A program made the translations under genes and the position numbers. Below the pieces are notes generated by a model. It was not told the DNA's origin and made no database searches. It worked only from the letters and a program-made list of their open reading frames with translations. Below, piece after piece: positions 36,940 through 45,754 of a stretch of 64,000 bases of DNA (position 1 is the stretch's first letter; each line of letters opens with the position of its first letter). The DNA lies in NCBI GenBank assembly GCA_963781105.1, contig CAWAED010000008.1:62001-126000 (forward strand), in the 5' to 3' direction. Source of the stretch: Palsa-295 sp963781105 (GTDB lineage Bacteria > Acidobacteriota > Terriglobia > Acidiferrales > UBA7541).

Positions 36940-36968
36940 TTGACAGGAAGTTGCGCGTCGGATATTCT
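36940..36968 (+). promoter_or_regulatory. rpsT promoter
   Basis: A perfect TTGACA at 36940-36945 and TATTCT at 36963-36968 (4 of 6), separated by 17 nt, lie 34 nt before the rpsT start codon. Confidence 0.65.
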
Positions 36969-37002
36969 TGATGATTCGAAATAGACCATGGAGGAGTACT
37001 GA

Positions 37003-37308
37003 ATGGCTCAGGGTGCGGCTGTAAAGCATAAGAAGAAGACGAAATCGGTTTTGAAGAATATCCGGCAATCGGCGCACCGCGCGGCGGTGAACCGCATGAA
37101 TCGCACGCGTGTGCGGACTTCCATTCGCCGGATGCGCGCAGCCCTGACGGCGGGTGATGCGGCGACGGCGCAGAGCCTCGCTTCGGCGACGTTTTCCGAC
37201 CTGGATAAGGCTATTCGCAAGAGGACGCTTTCAGAGAACACCGCGAATCGTTACAAGTCGCGCCTGACGCTGGCGTTGAATGCGCTGAAGACGAAGAAGA
37301 AGGCGTAG
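37003..37308 (+). CDS. rpsT: 30S ribosomal protein S20
   Basis: A 101-residue basic helical protein with the S20 signature (VKHKKKTKSVLKNIRQS, AAVNRMNRTRVRTSIRR, NTANRYKSRLTLALN). S20 binds 16S rRNA during small-subunit assembly. GGAGG lies about 8 nt before the ATG. It is a single-gene unit with a strong promoter and a hairpin terminator. Confidence 0.97.
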   Translation: MAQGAAVKHKKKTKSVLKNIRQSAHRAAVNRMNRTRVRTSIRRMRAALTAGDAATAQSLASATFSDLDKAIRKRTLSENTANRYKSRLTLALNALKTKKKA

Positions 37309-37340
37309 CTGCAGGCGTTTGGAAAGGTTGAGATTCTGAG

Positions 37341-37367
37341 GCGCTCCGAGAAATCGGAGCGCTTTTT
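37341..37367 (+). terminator. intrinsic terminator of rpsT
   Basis: A 9-bp perfect stem GCGCTCCGA / TCGGAGCGC with a GAAA loop, directly followed by TTTTT. It lies 32 nt after the rpsT stop. Confidence 0.9.
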
Positions 37368-37425
37368 ATTTGGGGGGGGGCACTGGGCGGCGTGCGTCGA
37401 CGGCTGAGTTCGCCCTGTCAGCTCT

Positions 37426-37956
37426 TTAATGCGCGCGAGTGTACGAGTACCCCGCTAAGTTGCCCGCCATCGAAGTTACTTGCGGAACCCACCAGATTTT
37501 GTGCCAGCGCGGTGAGCGCGCCATTTTCCAGCCCAGCCAGTTCACTCCTGTCGCGAACAAAGCTCCGGCTGCGTAATAGGCTGGAGCAGGCAGTCCTACA
37601 ATCGGCTTGGCGAGCGGATCATATTCGCGGAAATGGGGACGAAGAGACTCTGTTTGTTGCATGTCGAATGCTGCGGCGGTGTAGACGCCCGCGCTCATCA
37701 TCCAAAATAGCCGTTTGTGCTCGTCCTTCACCGGCTTCCGCGGTTCGAAGCGAGGAAGCGGCAACAGCGCGGGCCGCGCCGGAATTTTGGAATCGGGCAA
37801 GGCTTCATGCGTGAGGCTGAAGGGAACGATCTGGGCCCGTGCCGCCGGAGCTGCCACGAAGGCGGTGACGAGGATGAACGTCATCGCCACGATTATCGCG
37901 CTAAGAGTGGCGCCGACCGTTTTTCGAATCTGGCAGAAGCAGCGTGTAGTTTTCAT
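37426..37956 (-). CDS. exported or membrane protein of unknown function
   Basis: A 176-residue protein: a signal-like hydrophobic segment at about residues 14-42 (TLSAIIVAMTFILVTAFV), a Pro-rich stretch (about 50-75), then helices that look membrane-associated (MMSAGVYTAAAFDMQQT; APAYYAAGALFATGVNWLGWKM). ATG 37956 was preferred to a frame extending to 38031. The pattern of a short exported protein with APAYYAAG-like helices is familiar from acidobacterial genomes, but no function is assigned. Confidence 0.6.
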   Translation of the reverse strand: MKTTRCFCQIRKTVGATLSAIIVAMTFILVTAFVAAPAARAQIVPFSLTHEALPDSKIPARPALLPLPRFEPRKPVKDEHKRLFWMMSAGVYTAAAFDMQQTESLRPHFREYDPLAKPIVGLPAPAYYAAGALFATGVNWLGWKMARSPRWHKIWWVPQVTSMAGNLAGYSYTRAH

Positions 37957-38139
37957 GCAACGCGTATGGCACGCGATGTGCCGGGGCGGTTCACAATCGA
38001 AAGTCTTCGGTGAACCCTGGTCCGATTGCAAAGGCTCGACTTAGAGTTGCGGGGAATTTGCAGCGGGCGTCGCCGCGTTCCAAATTGAATTAGGGCGCCG
38101 CGTTTTGGTTTCGAATCGGAATTTGACTAACGACGCGAG

Positions 38140-38298
38140 TTAGTTCACGTCGGAGTCTAAGAATTTCTTCTTATGCTTCGGAGGCTTTTTGCGTTTGTCG
38201 GGGATGACGCGCTCGCCTGGAGGCATGCCAATACCCAGACGCGCGAGCCGCCGCGCCTCTTTGTGCGCACGCAACCGATTTTTTTCCTTCTTAGCCAT
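38140..38298 (-). CDS. small basic protein, unknown
   Basis: A 52-residue, very Lys/Arg-rich protein (MAKKEKNRLRAHKEARRLAR at the start, a KRKKPPKHKKKF stretch near the end). ATG 38298 follows a non-coding stretch. It could be a nucleic-acid-binding small protein, but short basic frames occur by chance in this composition. Confidence 0.4.
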   Translation of the reverse strand: MAKKEKNRLRAHKEARRLARLGIGMPPGERVIPDKRKKPPKHKKKFLDSDVN

Positions 38299-38418
38299 AA
38301 TTGACGCTATGAACCTATCACGGTTCTTCGGTTTGCACTCGCAGCGTGCGTCACGGATGTGCGAATCTCGCCGGCAGCGGCTTGCGTCGAAGGCCAAGGA
38401 ATGCAACGCTTCCAAAGC

Positions 38419-39729
38419 ATGAACAAAGCTCTGCGGTCCGCGGCTACGTCAATCTGGATAATTCTTTTCGTCGCCTTGGCAGTGCGGCTTGGCTTTATGT
38501 GGCAGTACCAGTCGAGTCATCCGAAGCAAGCAGTGAGTGTGATCCCCTTCCTTTTTGAATCGGGCAACATTGCCCACTCTCTTGCTACGGGTCACGGATT
38601 CAGCTCGCCTTTTCGCGTGGATACAGGGCCCACAGCGTGGATGACTCCCGCGTTCCCATTGCTGCTCGCCGGAATCTTTCGTCTATTCGGGGCCTACACA
38701 TTCCACGCGTGGGAAGCGATCGTGCTATTCAATATTTTGTGCTGCATGCTCGCTTGCGTGCCCATTTTTTATGCTGGGAAGCGAATTGGCGAGGTTGGTT
38801 TGGCGGCTGGCGCCGCGTGGCTCTGGGCGATTTTTCCAAACGCGATTTTGATACCGGTGGAAAGCATGTGGGACGCGTCCGTTTCGGCGCTGCTGGTGGC
38901 GACGATACTGTGGGCCACATTGGCGCTGGCCGAATCGGATCGAATGCGTGATTGGTGCGCTTATGGCCTGCTTTGGGGCGCGACTCTGATGGTCAATGCC
39001 ACGCTGGCGGCGCTGCTTCCGTTGTTGCTCGGATGGCGGGCTTACCGCCAGCAACTACAAAAAAGGTCGTGGTTTGGAAGGGCCACCGCGACGCTGGCGA
39101 TCGTGGTCCTCTGCTCCGTACCTTGGACGATCCGAAACCACATGGTATTTCACCACTTCGTTCCGCTGCGTTCCGTGCTCGGATTGCAATTGTGGCTGGG
39201 AAACAACGATCGAACACAGGACATATTCCGCGGCGATCTGCATCCCATCTACAACGCGGGCGAGCGCGAGAAATACATTGCGATGGGCGAAATTGCCTAC
39301 ATGCACGAGAAACGGCAAGAGGCTGTGCGATACATGCTGTCGCATCCCGGGCGCGAAGTTCGGCTGATCGCTTACCGGTTCATTTCGATCTGGTCGGGCG
39401 GCACACCGTATCCGCTGAAGGATTTTGTCGAGACGCCGTCGCTCGGTTTCCGCTTCGTTCTGGCGTTCAACTTGCTCGCGGCGCTCGGCGCACTTTGCGG
39501 CATTTTCGTTCTTCTTCGCAGCCACAACACGTTCTGGTTCCCTGTCGCAGTGTTCCCTGTCGTTTATCCGTGGGCGTATTACCTTACATTGTCGTTGCCG
39601 CGCTACCGTTTGCCGATTGATCCAATTGTGTTGCTGCTGATGGCGGTCGCATTGCAGCAAATATTTAGTCGGCGTGGCTCCGAAGTTCCTGCCGCCGCAG
39701 AGCGAACGCGCAGGCGACGGCGGAACTAG
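38419..39729 (+). CDS. glycosyltransferase family 39-like membrane protein
   Basis: A 436-residue polytopic protein with about ten hydrophobic helices. Near the N-terminus it has the pattern FESGNIAHSLATGHGFSSPF (about residues 38-57) followed by PTAWMTPAFPLLLAGI, the lumenal-loop arrangement of GT-C/ArnT-like enzymes that use polyprenyl-linked sugar donors. It would add a sugar to a lipid or protein on the outer face of the inner membrane. The acceptor is unknown. ATG 38419 was chosen at the start of hydrophobic sequence. Confidence 0.8.
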   Translation: MNKALRSAATSIWIILFVALAVRLGFMWQYQSSHPKQAVSVIPFLFESGNIAHSLATGHGFSSPFRVDTGPTAWMTPAFPLLLAGIFRLFGAYTFHAWEAIVLFNILCCMLACVPIFYAGKRIGEVGLAAGAAWLWAIFPNAILIPVESMWDASVSALLVATILWATLALAESDRMRDWCAYGLLWGATLMVNATLAALLPLLLGWRAYRQQLQKRSWFGRATATLAIVVLCSVPWTIRNHMVFHHFVPLRSVLGLQLWLGNNDRTQDIFRGDLHPIYNAGEREKYIAMGEIAYMHEKRQEAVRYMLSHPGREVRLIAYRFISIWSGGTPYPLKDFVETPSLGFRFVLAFNLLAALGALCGIFVLLRSHNTFWFPVAVFPVVYPWAYYLTLSLPRYRLPIDPIVLLLMAVALQQIFSRRGSEVPAAAERTRRRRRN

Positions 39730-39860
39730 CGCCCGCTTTGGGACATCGTGCGGCACAAAAGCGGCTTTGCCGAGCAAGTGACCGGCAGCGCGAGTTCTTG
39801 TGACGGGCACGGGGTTTCCCGTACAATCAATCGCTGAAACAATTGGTGCCGATCCAACCT

Positions 39861-42023
39861 ATGCCATCACATCTTCGGAAGGTTTTGCTCAAACACATGA
39901 CTATCCTAATTACTACCGGTGCCGTCGCGGCGGGCAGCAGCCTCAGCCCGGCGAACGCCAAAGATACGAAGTTCGGGCCTTCGAACCCCTTTTATGGGCC
40001 TAGCTCGCTGCCATTTCACGCTCCTCCGTTCGACAAGATAAAGGACGAGGACTACCAGCCGGCCATCGAGGCAGGGATGGCCCAGGAGATCGTCGAAATT
40101 CAAACGATCGCCGACAATCCGGCTCCGCCGACTTTCGAAAACACTCTCGTGGCGATGGAGAAGACCGGGCAACTGCTGAAGCGCGCGTCCGCGGCATTCG
40201 GCGCGGTGAGCGAAGCGAATACCAATCCAGTACTGCTGAAGGTTCGCGCTGAGGAAGCTCCGAAGCTCGCGGCGCACCACGATGCCATCTATTTGAACGC
40301 TAAGCTGTTTGCGCGCGTGAGCGCGGTCTACAACGAACGTGGGACGTTGAAACTCGACCCGGAATCGCAACGGCTGCTTAAGATCACGTACGACGAGTTC
40401 GTGCATTCGGGCGCAAATCTTTCGGATGCAGACAAGACCGAATTGAAGAAGCTGAATGAAGAAATCTCGACACTCTCAAATACCTTTTCGACCAGGCTCT
40501 TGGCGGCTACCAAGGATGGAGCGTTTGTCACGAGGGACAAGAGCGCGCTGGCTGGATTGAGCGACGCGCAGATTGCCGCTGCACAACAGGCAGCGGGGGC
40601 GCGCAAGCAGGAAGGCTACGTGCTGCTGTTGCAGAATACGACGCAACAGCCGGACCTCGCGCAACTCAGCGACCGGGCTACACGCAAAGTGCTCTTCGAC
40701 AAATCGTGGAACCGTGCCGAGTTAGGTGACGCCAACGATACGCGCGATACGATCGCGCATCTTGCTCAGCTACGCGCGCGCCGCGCGCAATTGCTCGGCT
40801 TCCCAAACCACGCGGCGTGGAAACTGCAGGACCAGATGGCGAAAACGCCGGAAGCCGCGCTGAAGTTCCTAGATGCACTGGTGCCGGGTGCCACGGCAAA
40901 AGCGGCGAGCGAGGGCAAGGACATACAGGATCTGATTGACGCGCTGAAAGACGGTTTTACTCTCGAGCCTTGGGACTGGAATTTTTATTCCCAACAAGTG
41001 CGCAAAGCAAAGTACGACTTGAACGACGCGGAGGTGAAGCCCTACTTCGAACTCAATAACGTGCTCGAAAACGGCGTCTTCTACGCAGCCAATCAGCTTT
41101 ATGGAATCACGTTCAAGGAACGGAAAGACATCCCCGTGTACCAGGCCGATGTGCGCGTCTTCGAAGTCTCGGACGCCGATGGCAAGCCGCTCGCGCTTTT
41201 CTATTGCGACTATTTCAAGCGCGACAACAAGAGCGGCGGAGCGTGGATGAGCAACTTCGTGGACCAATCGAAGCTGCTGGGCGATCTGCCGGTGGTTTAC
41301 AACGTCGCGAACTTCTCGAAGCCCGCGCCTGGCGAACCAGCGCTCATCAGCTTCAGCGATGTGACGACGATGTTCCACGAGTTTGGCCACGCGCTGCACG
41401 GCATGTTCGCGAATACCGAATATCCGAGCCTTTCAGGCACCTCCACGGCACGCGACTTCGTTGAGTTCCCTTCGCAATTCAACGAGCATTGGGCGTTGTA
41501 TCCTTCCGTGTTTGAACATTACGCAAAGCACTATAAGACCGGTGCTCCTATGCCGGCCGAGTTGGTGGCTAAGGTGAGGAAGGCGCGGACGTTCAATCAG
41601 GGGTACATGCTGACGGAGTTGCTCGCTGCCGCCGAACTGGACATGCAGTGGCATACGCTTCCGGCCAGCGCGCCGCTGCAGCAACCGGACGAATTCGAGA
41701 AGCAGGCGCTTGAGAAAACTCATCTCTTGCTGAACGCCGTGCCGCCGCGCTATCGCTCCAGCTATTTCAGCCACATATGGGGCGGAGGGTATTCCGCGGG
41801 CTATTACGCCTATCTGTGGACGGAGATGCTTGATGACGACGCGTATCAGTGGTTTGAAGACAACGGAGGATTGACGCGCGCGAATGGCGATCGCTTCCGG
41901 CAGATGATCCTGTCGCGAGGCAACACGGAAGATTTGGCTAAGCTCTATGCAGCGTGGCGCGGGAAAGCACCGAGCGTCGAGCCGATGATGAAAGATCGTG
42001 GTCTCGAAGAAACCTCACACTAG
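39861..42023 (+). CDS. M3-family metallopeptidase (dipeptidyl carboxypeptidase-like)
   Basis: A 720-residue exported thimet-type peptidase. A hydrophobic signal spans about residues 12-32. The M3 zinc site is H506-E-F-G-H510 (in TTMFHEFGHALHGMF), with the third ligand expected in FVEFPSQFNEHW. The rest is helical, as in Dcp and oligopeptidase A. It cleaves dipeptides or short peptides. ATG 39861 was preferred over TTG 39843. With a typical M3 length it is probably a complete enzyme. Confidence 0.93.
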   Translation: MPSHLRKVLLKHMTILITTGAVAAGSSLSPANAKDTKFGPSNPFYGPSSLPFHAPPFDKIKDEDYQPAIEAGMAQEIVEIQTIADNPAPPTFENTLVAMEKTGQLLKRASAAFGAVSEANTNPVLLKVRAEEAPKLAAHHDAIYLNAKLFARVSAVYNERGTLKLDPESQRLLKITYDEFVHSGANLSDADKTELKKLNEEISTLSNTFSTRLLAATKDGAFVTRDKSALAGLSDAQIAAAQQAAGARKQEGYVLLLQNTTQQPDLAQLSDRATRKVLFDKSWNRAELGDANDTRDTIAHLAQLRARRAQLLGFPNHAAWKLQDQMAKTPEAALKFLDALVPGATAKAASEGKDIQDLIDALKDGFTLEPWDWNFYSQQVRKAKYDLNDAEVKPYFELNNVLENGVFYAANQLYGITFKERKDIPVYQADVRVFEVSDADGKPLALFYCDYFKRDNKSGGAWMSNFVDQSKLLGDLPVVYNVANFSKPAPGEPALISFSDVTTMFHEFGHALHGMFANTEYPSLSGTSTARDFVEFPSQFNEHWALYPSVFEHYAKHYKTGAPMPAELVAKVRKARTFNQGYMLTELLAAAELDMQWHTLPASAPLQQPDEFEKQALEKTHLLLNAVPPRYRSSYFSHIWGGGYSAGYYAYLWTEMLDDDAYQWFEDNGGLTRANGDRFRQMILSRGNTEDLAKLYAAWRGKAPSVEPMMKDRGLEETSH

Positions 42024-42079
42024 GACATTCGTAGGCGACTAGGTTCAAAGATTCTCACGCAGACGATCAGTTTGCGTTC

Positions 42080-42937
42080 CTATTGATTGTCGGCGGCACT
42101 CTTGTGGTGTCTGCGGCGAAGGTCCGGCCAGAATTCCTTGAGCATGTATGTGCCAACATCCCACCCGATCTGTGTGCCCCAAACGCTGACAACCGTGCAG
42201 AAGTTCTTATCTCCCGCTGGATGGTAGCTGTAGGTGGAAATGGCAGCCGCCATTCCCGCACCGAACACTTCGGAACAGGTGAACTGCGTTTGACCGGAGT
42301 CGGAACGAGTCAGCACGACTCGACTGATCGCATGCCCAGCGCGCTTGAGAAATCCGCCGTGACCCAGTTGGTAGTAACGCGGGTCCTGGTGAAGAAGTGA
42401 CGGTAGTGCGGCGCTCGCCATGAAGTTTTCGATTGCGTTGTCAGCGTAGGCGGTCGCCTACCTCTTTCCGTAACCCTCGGCTCCCTGGCCGTACGATGCA
42501 TCAATGTTGCTGGCCTGGCCGAGTCCGGCGACGAAGCCGATGAGCACAAATTCGGACGGATCGATCAAGGACCGACCCACGACCTTGAGCTTTTGGCCGC
42601 TCGTGAGTGGCGGAATATTATCCGCTTCCTCGAGAGTCAAGAAATTTGGAAGTGTCCAGAAAATCCGATCCTTGGACGTGCCGGTGTCCTTCTCGTGTTG
42701 GATGTTTTGCTGCTGTTTCGTGGTGGTACCGGGTTGCTTTTGGCTCGCCGGTTGTGGCGCGGCTGGTAGCTCTGGCGGCGCCGGATGTTCTGCGGGCGGG
42801 GCTGGTTGTTGCGATTGATTCTGGTTGTTGGCAGGCTGAGCGGGTTCCTGCGCAAGCGCAGGCAATGCCATCCATGCAGACGCGGCGAACATTGCGCCTA
42901 TAAGAACGCTCGTTGCGAATCGCAATTGTGTCCTCAT
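42080..42937 (-). pseudogene. exported protein gene interrupted by an in-frame TAG
   Basis: One frame of 286 codons, broken by a single TAG at 42458-42460. The first part (159 residues) has a signal peptide, a Gln/Pro-rich linker and ends QGAEGYGKR. Just after the TAG the same frame continues ATAYADNAIENF, then a further ATG and 113 residues (LPSLLHQDPRYYQLGHGG, WGTQIGWDVGTYMLKEFWPD). In similar acidobacterial proteins, as I recall them, the join reads GKRYGA. A 3-nt deletion merging the Tyr and Gly codons into TAG would explain this. Either a recent nonsense mutation, a sequencing error, or read-through; not a frameshift, since both halves share one frame. Confidence 0.7.
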
Positions 42938-42974
42938 TTAGTTTCTCAGCAACATCTCCGACTTGTGTGCCCCG

Positions 42975-44018
42975 TCAGACACCGGCGCTCATAGCGCTCG
43001 GCGTGCGCGCTCGTTCGATCATTTCGTGAATCGCTTTGAGGACGAGCGCTGGCTCGTCCGTCATGATCCAGTGTCCGCTCCGCGTTGCGGTGAGATGGGT
43101 TCCACACTTGGAAAGCTGGGCCGTGGCGATGTGTTCCTTCTTTCGTTCCTCGGGAGCGTTCGCCGCCGAAATCACGGTTACCGGCAAATCTTTCAGTTTA
43201 TCCGCAGCGGCTACTTGAGCAGCGCTCCTCGGGAAATTCTCAAGCTGGTCGGCGATCGTTTCCGTAAATTTCGGTTGAACCCAGAAGACGGGGGCCATTG
43301 CGCGTTCAGTAGGAGGTAAATTCCAAAAAAGCGGGCTGCTGCTTGTGCCGTCACCTCTTGGTGCGCCCTTGCTCATCAGCCGCACCAGCGGCTCGGCGAT
43401 TGGTTTGACGCCCGCCCGCAACAAGAAGGAGACAAATCGGATCAGCCCAAACCGTGAAAGCACAGTGGCCCGTCGCAAAATTCTCGCTCCGGTTCGAATC
43501 CGCTTTTGGTTTTGGCCGTTCGGCGGATTCCACTCGCCTGGGACGACCGGATCGATCAGAACGAGCCCGATAACTTCTTCCGGGTACCTCGCGGCGAAGA
43601 GGCGAGTTGTGAGGCCTCCGAATGAATGCCCGACAAGGACGTACGGTGGGGGGACACGAGTGAGATCGAGCAGGTGGTGGAGTTCTTCAACTATGTGCTC
43701 CGCGTCTCGCGGCGGGGTTCCAGGATCGCTCCAGCCGAGCCCCGCACGGTCGTAGCAGACAACGCGAGTTGCCTTGGCGATTTCCGGTTGTATCTCTGAC
43801 CAGCTCAGAACGGTGGACATCAGGCCAGATTCAAAAACAACGACGGGACTGCCTTGGCCTGCGGAGAGTAAATGCAAACCGTGGCCGTTCAGATCCACAA
43901 GCTCGCCGGGTGCTGGGTAACGATTGCGATCACGGCGCACTCCTGCCTGTTGGTAAAGCCACCCGGCTAGGGCCACTAAAGCGACGACAGCGACGACAAT
44001 GAAGATTGCGGACTGCAA
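42975..44018 (-). CDS. alpha/beta hydrolase
   Basis: A 347-residue protein with an N-terminal membrane helix (about 4-22) and an alpha/beta hydrolase fold. Seen: VVVFESGLMST, the RVVCYDRAGLGWSD segment near residue 85, the nucleophile elbow VLVGHSFGG near residue 127 (Ser nucleophile) and a C-terminal catalytic His in SGHWIMTDEP. Likely membrane-anchored esterase or lipase-type; the substrate is unknown. It lies downstream of the protoporphyrinogen oxidase on the same strand. Confidence 0.88.
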   Translation of the reverse strand: MQSAIFIVVAVVALVALAGWLYQQAGVRRDRNRYPAPGELVDLNGHGLHLLSAGQGSPVVVFESGLMSTVLSWSEIQPEIAKATRVVCYDRAGLGWSDPGTPPRDAEHIVEELHHLLDLTRVPPPYVLVGHSFGGLTTRLFAARYPEEVIGLVLIDPVVPGEWNPPNGQNQKRIRTGARILRRATVLSRFGLIRFVSFLLRAGVKPIAEPLVRLMSKGAPRGDGTSSSPLFWNLPPTERAMAPVFWVQPKFTETIADQLENFPRSAAQVAAADKLKDLPVTVISAANAPEERKKEHIATAQLSKCGTHLTATRSGHWIMTDEPALVLKAIHEMIERARTPSAMSAGV

Positions 44019-44075
44019 CTGCGTCTCCTTCGTTAGTAAGGGTGGCCTCGACCGCGTGCCGATTCCGCTGGTTCC

Positions 44076-45509
44076 TTAGATGCCCGAGCGCCATAAATGA
44101 CGCTTCACCAAATCCGCAGTACGCGACCCCAGCTCGGCACAGTCTCCCAGCGAGCGGCCCTGCAGATAGTTTCCGGCCAGGTATAGTCCAGGCAGCTCGA
44201 CCAGCGCCTCGCGAATGGCGGCGATTCTCCTCGCATGACCGAGGTTGAACTGAGGCAACGCCCTGGGGTATTTCCAAACGGCACGCTCGACGGGAGGTCC
44301 GTCAATTCCTAGCACGACTGCCATTTCCTCCTCGACGATTTCGGCAATTTCCGCGGCGTCGCGGCCGACAATTGACGGATTTGTGGCGCCACCGGTAAAG
44401 CTCGTCATCAGGACCTTGCCGGCGGGAGCGCGTCCGTCAAATAGCGATGAATTCCACACGCTGAAAAATGTGTTGAGCTTCTCGCGCCTCGGAATCAACA
44501 CCCCGAAGCCACGGAGCGGATTGCGAACTTGCGCACGATCGTAACCCGACGAGACAACCGCCATTGGAGCGTAAGAAATCTCCGCTAGCATCGTGCTCAA
44601 TTTGGGTGTGGAGGCATGCAGGAGACGGGCAGACTCGTAGGCAGGTGCAGTGACCACCACCGCCAAGCCGAATATTTCTTCTCCGCCAGAGGGTCGGAGC
44701 CGCCAGCCGCCAGCTGAACCGCCGTTCGCTGCAAGGGGCTCGATGCTTTCTACTCTCGTCCCGAAGGATATCGAATCTCCCAACTTTGCGGCAATTGCTT
44801 TCGGAAGAGCGGCCAGCCCCGCGCGAAAGGAACCCATGCGCGGCAGAGACTCTGTTAGATCCAAGGTCTTGCGGCCGGCTGGTGAGGATGCCGCTTGCGG
44901 GCTGGCCGACAAGCCAGGATTCCTCGAACGAATAGCGCCGCGCACGACGCTCCCCCGTTCGCGTTCCCAGCGAGCCAGAAAAGGAAAGGCGCTTTCGAGG
45001 CCCATTTGCTCAGCATCGCCCGCGTAGATCGCGGAAATGAACGGGTCGACAAGGTAAGAGAGAACGTCGTCATCGAATTTGCGGCGCACAAATTCGGCCA
45101 AAGATTCCTCGCCGGCTGGGGGATTGTCGCGGCGGAGGGCCTCGGTGAGAAGACGGAACTTGGACGAGGCCCCGACAAGGCGTGTGGAGATGAAACGCCG
45201 CACTGAAAATGGCGCTTCGTGCAGCTGTCCGTCCTTCAAAATGAAGCGGCGCGCACCCGGGCGGCTGGGCAGGAATTCGTCCTCGAGTTCGACCTCGCGG
45301 ACGATGTCCCAGAGCGGACGAGCAAAGCGCGGACACTGGGGCCCAGCTTCGAAGAGAAAGCCGTTTTTTTCGCAGGTACCAATTACTCCGCCAGGTGACT
45401 CAGAGGCTTCCAAGAGTATCACCCGGATTCCCGAACGGTGCAGGCGCAGTGCACAGGCTAGCCCCGTGATTCCTGCGCCGATCACGATTACACGCCGCAT
45501 TACGCCCAT
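44076..45509 (-). CDS. hemY: protoporphyrinogen oxidase (HemY-like)
   Basis: A 477-residue FAD-dependent oxidase. The dinucleotide-binding motif VIVIGAGITGLACALRLH is at the N-terminus, and the family pattern is visible in LFEAGPQ, VDPFISAIYAGDAEQMGL and the C-terminal GLYLAGNYLQGRSLGDC with a further FAD contact. It oxidises protoporphyrinogen IX (or coproporphyrinogen III in the coproheme route) in heme synthesis. ATG 45509 has AGGAG about 13 nt upstream. Other heme genes are not nearby. Confidence 0.88.
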   Translation of the reverse strand: MGVMRRVIVIGAGITGLACALRLHRSGIRVILLEASESPGGVIGTCEKNGFLFEAGPQCPRFARPLWDIVREVELEDEFLPSRPGARRFILKDGQLHEAPFSVRRFISTRLVGASSKFRLLTEALRRDNPPAGEESLAEFVRRKFDDDVLSYLVDPFISAIYAGDAEQMGLESAFPFLARWERERGSVVRGAIRSRNPGLSASPQAASSPAGRKTLDLTESLPRMGSFRAGLAALPKAIAAKLGDSISFGTRVESIEPLAANGGSAGGWRLRPSGGEEIFGLAVVVTAPAYESARLLHASTPKLSTMLAEISYAPMAVVSSGYDRAQVRNPLRGFGVLIPRREKLNTFFSVWNSSLFDGRAPAGKVLMTSFTGGATNPSIVGRDAAEIAEIVEEEMAVVLGIDGPPVERAVWKYPRALPQFNLGHARRIAAIREALVELPGLYLAGNYLQGRSLGDCAELGSRTADLVKRHLWRSGI

Positions 45510-45754
45510 AGCTAAAAATACCACTCCTAAGGAAATGTCTCGAATTGTTCCGCAACCTTACTTCTTGCGAGGAGATTAGAATTTTCCTTGAGCCTCTCGA
45601 GGTGCGCTGGCGAATTTTCGCGTTCAGGCAGACTCCCTCTTTCGATGCGCGCGATTCTCGATGGTCGCAGTGACGGTTCGCCGTCCACAGTGTCGGTTCG
45701 GTGGAACCGGGCCCTTTTCAATGTCCATTCGGTTCAGGCACACTTTGAGGGACT

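Noticed and set aside
43485..43500. A GGTTCGAATCC-like stretch that resembles a tRNA T-arm
   Set aside because: It lies inside the alpha/beta hydrolase gene and no acceptor or anticodon stem can be formed around it.
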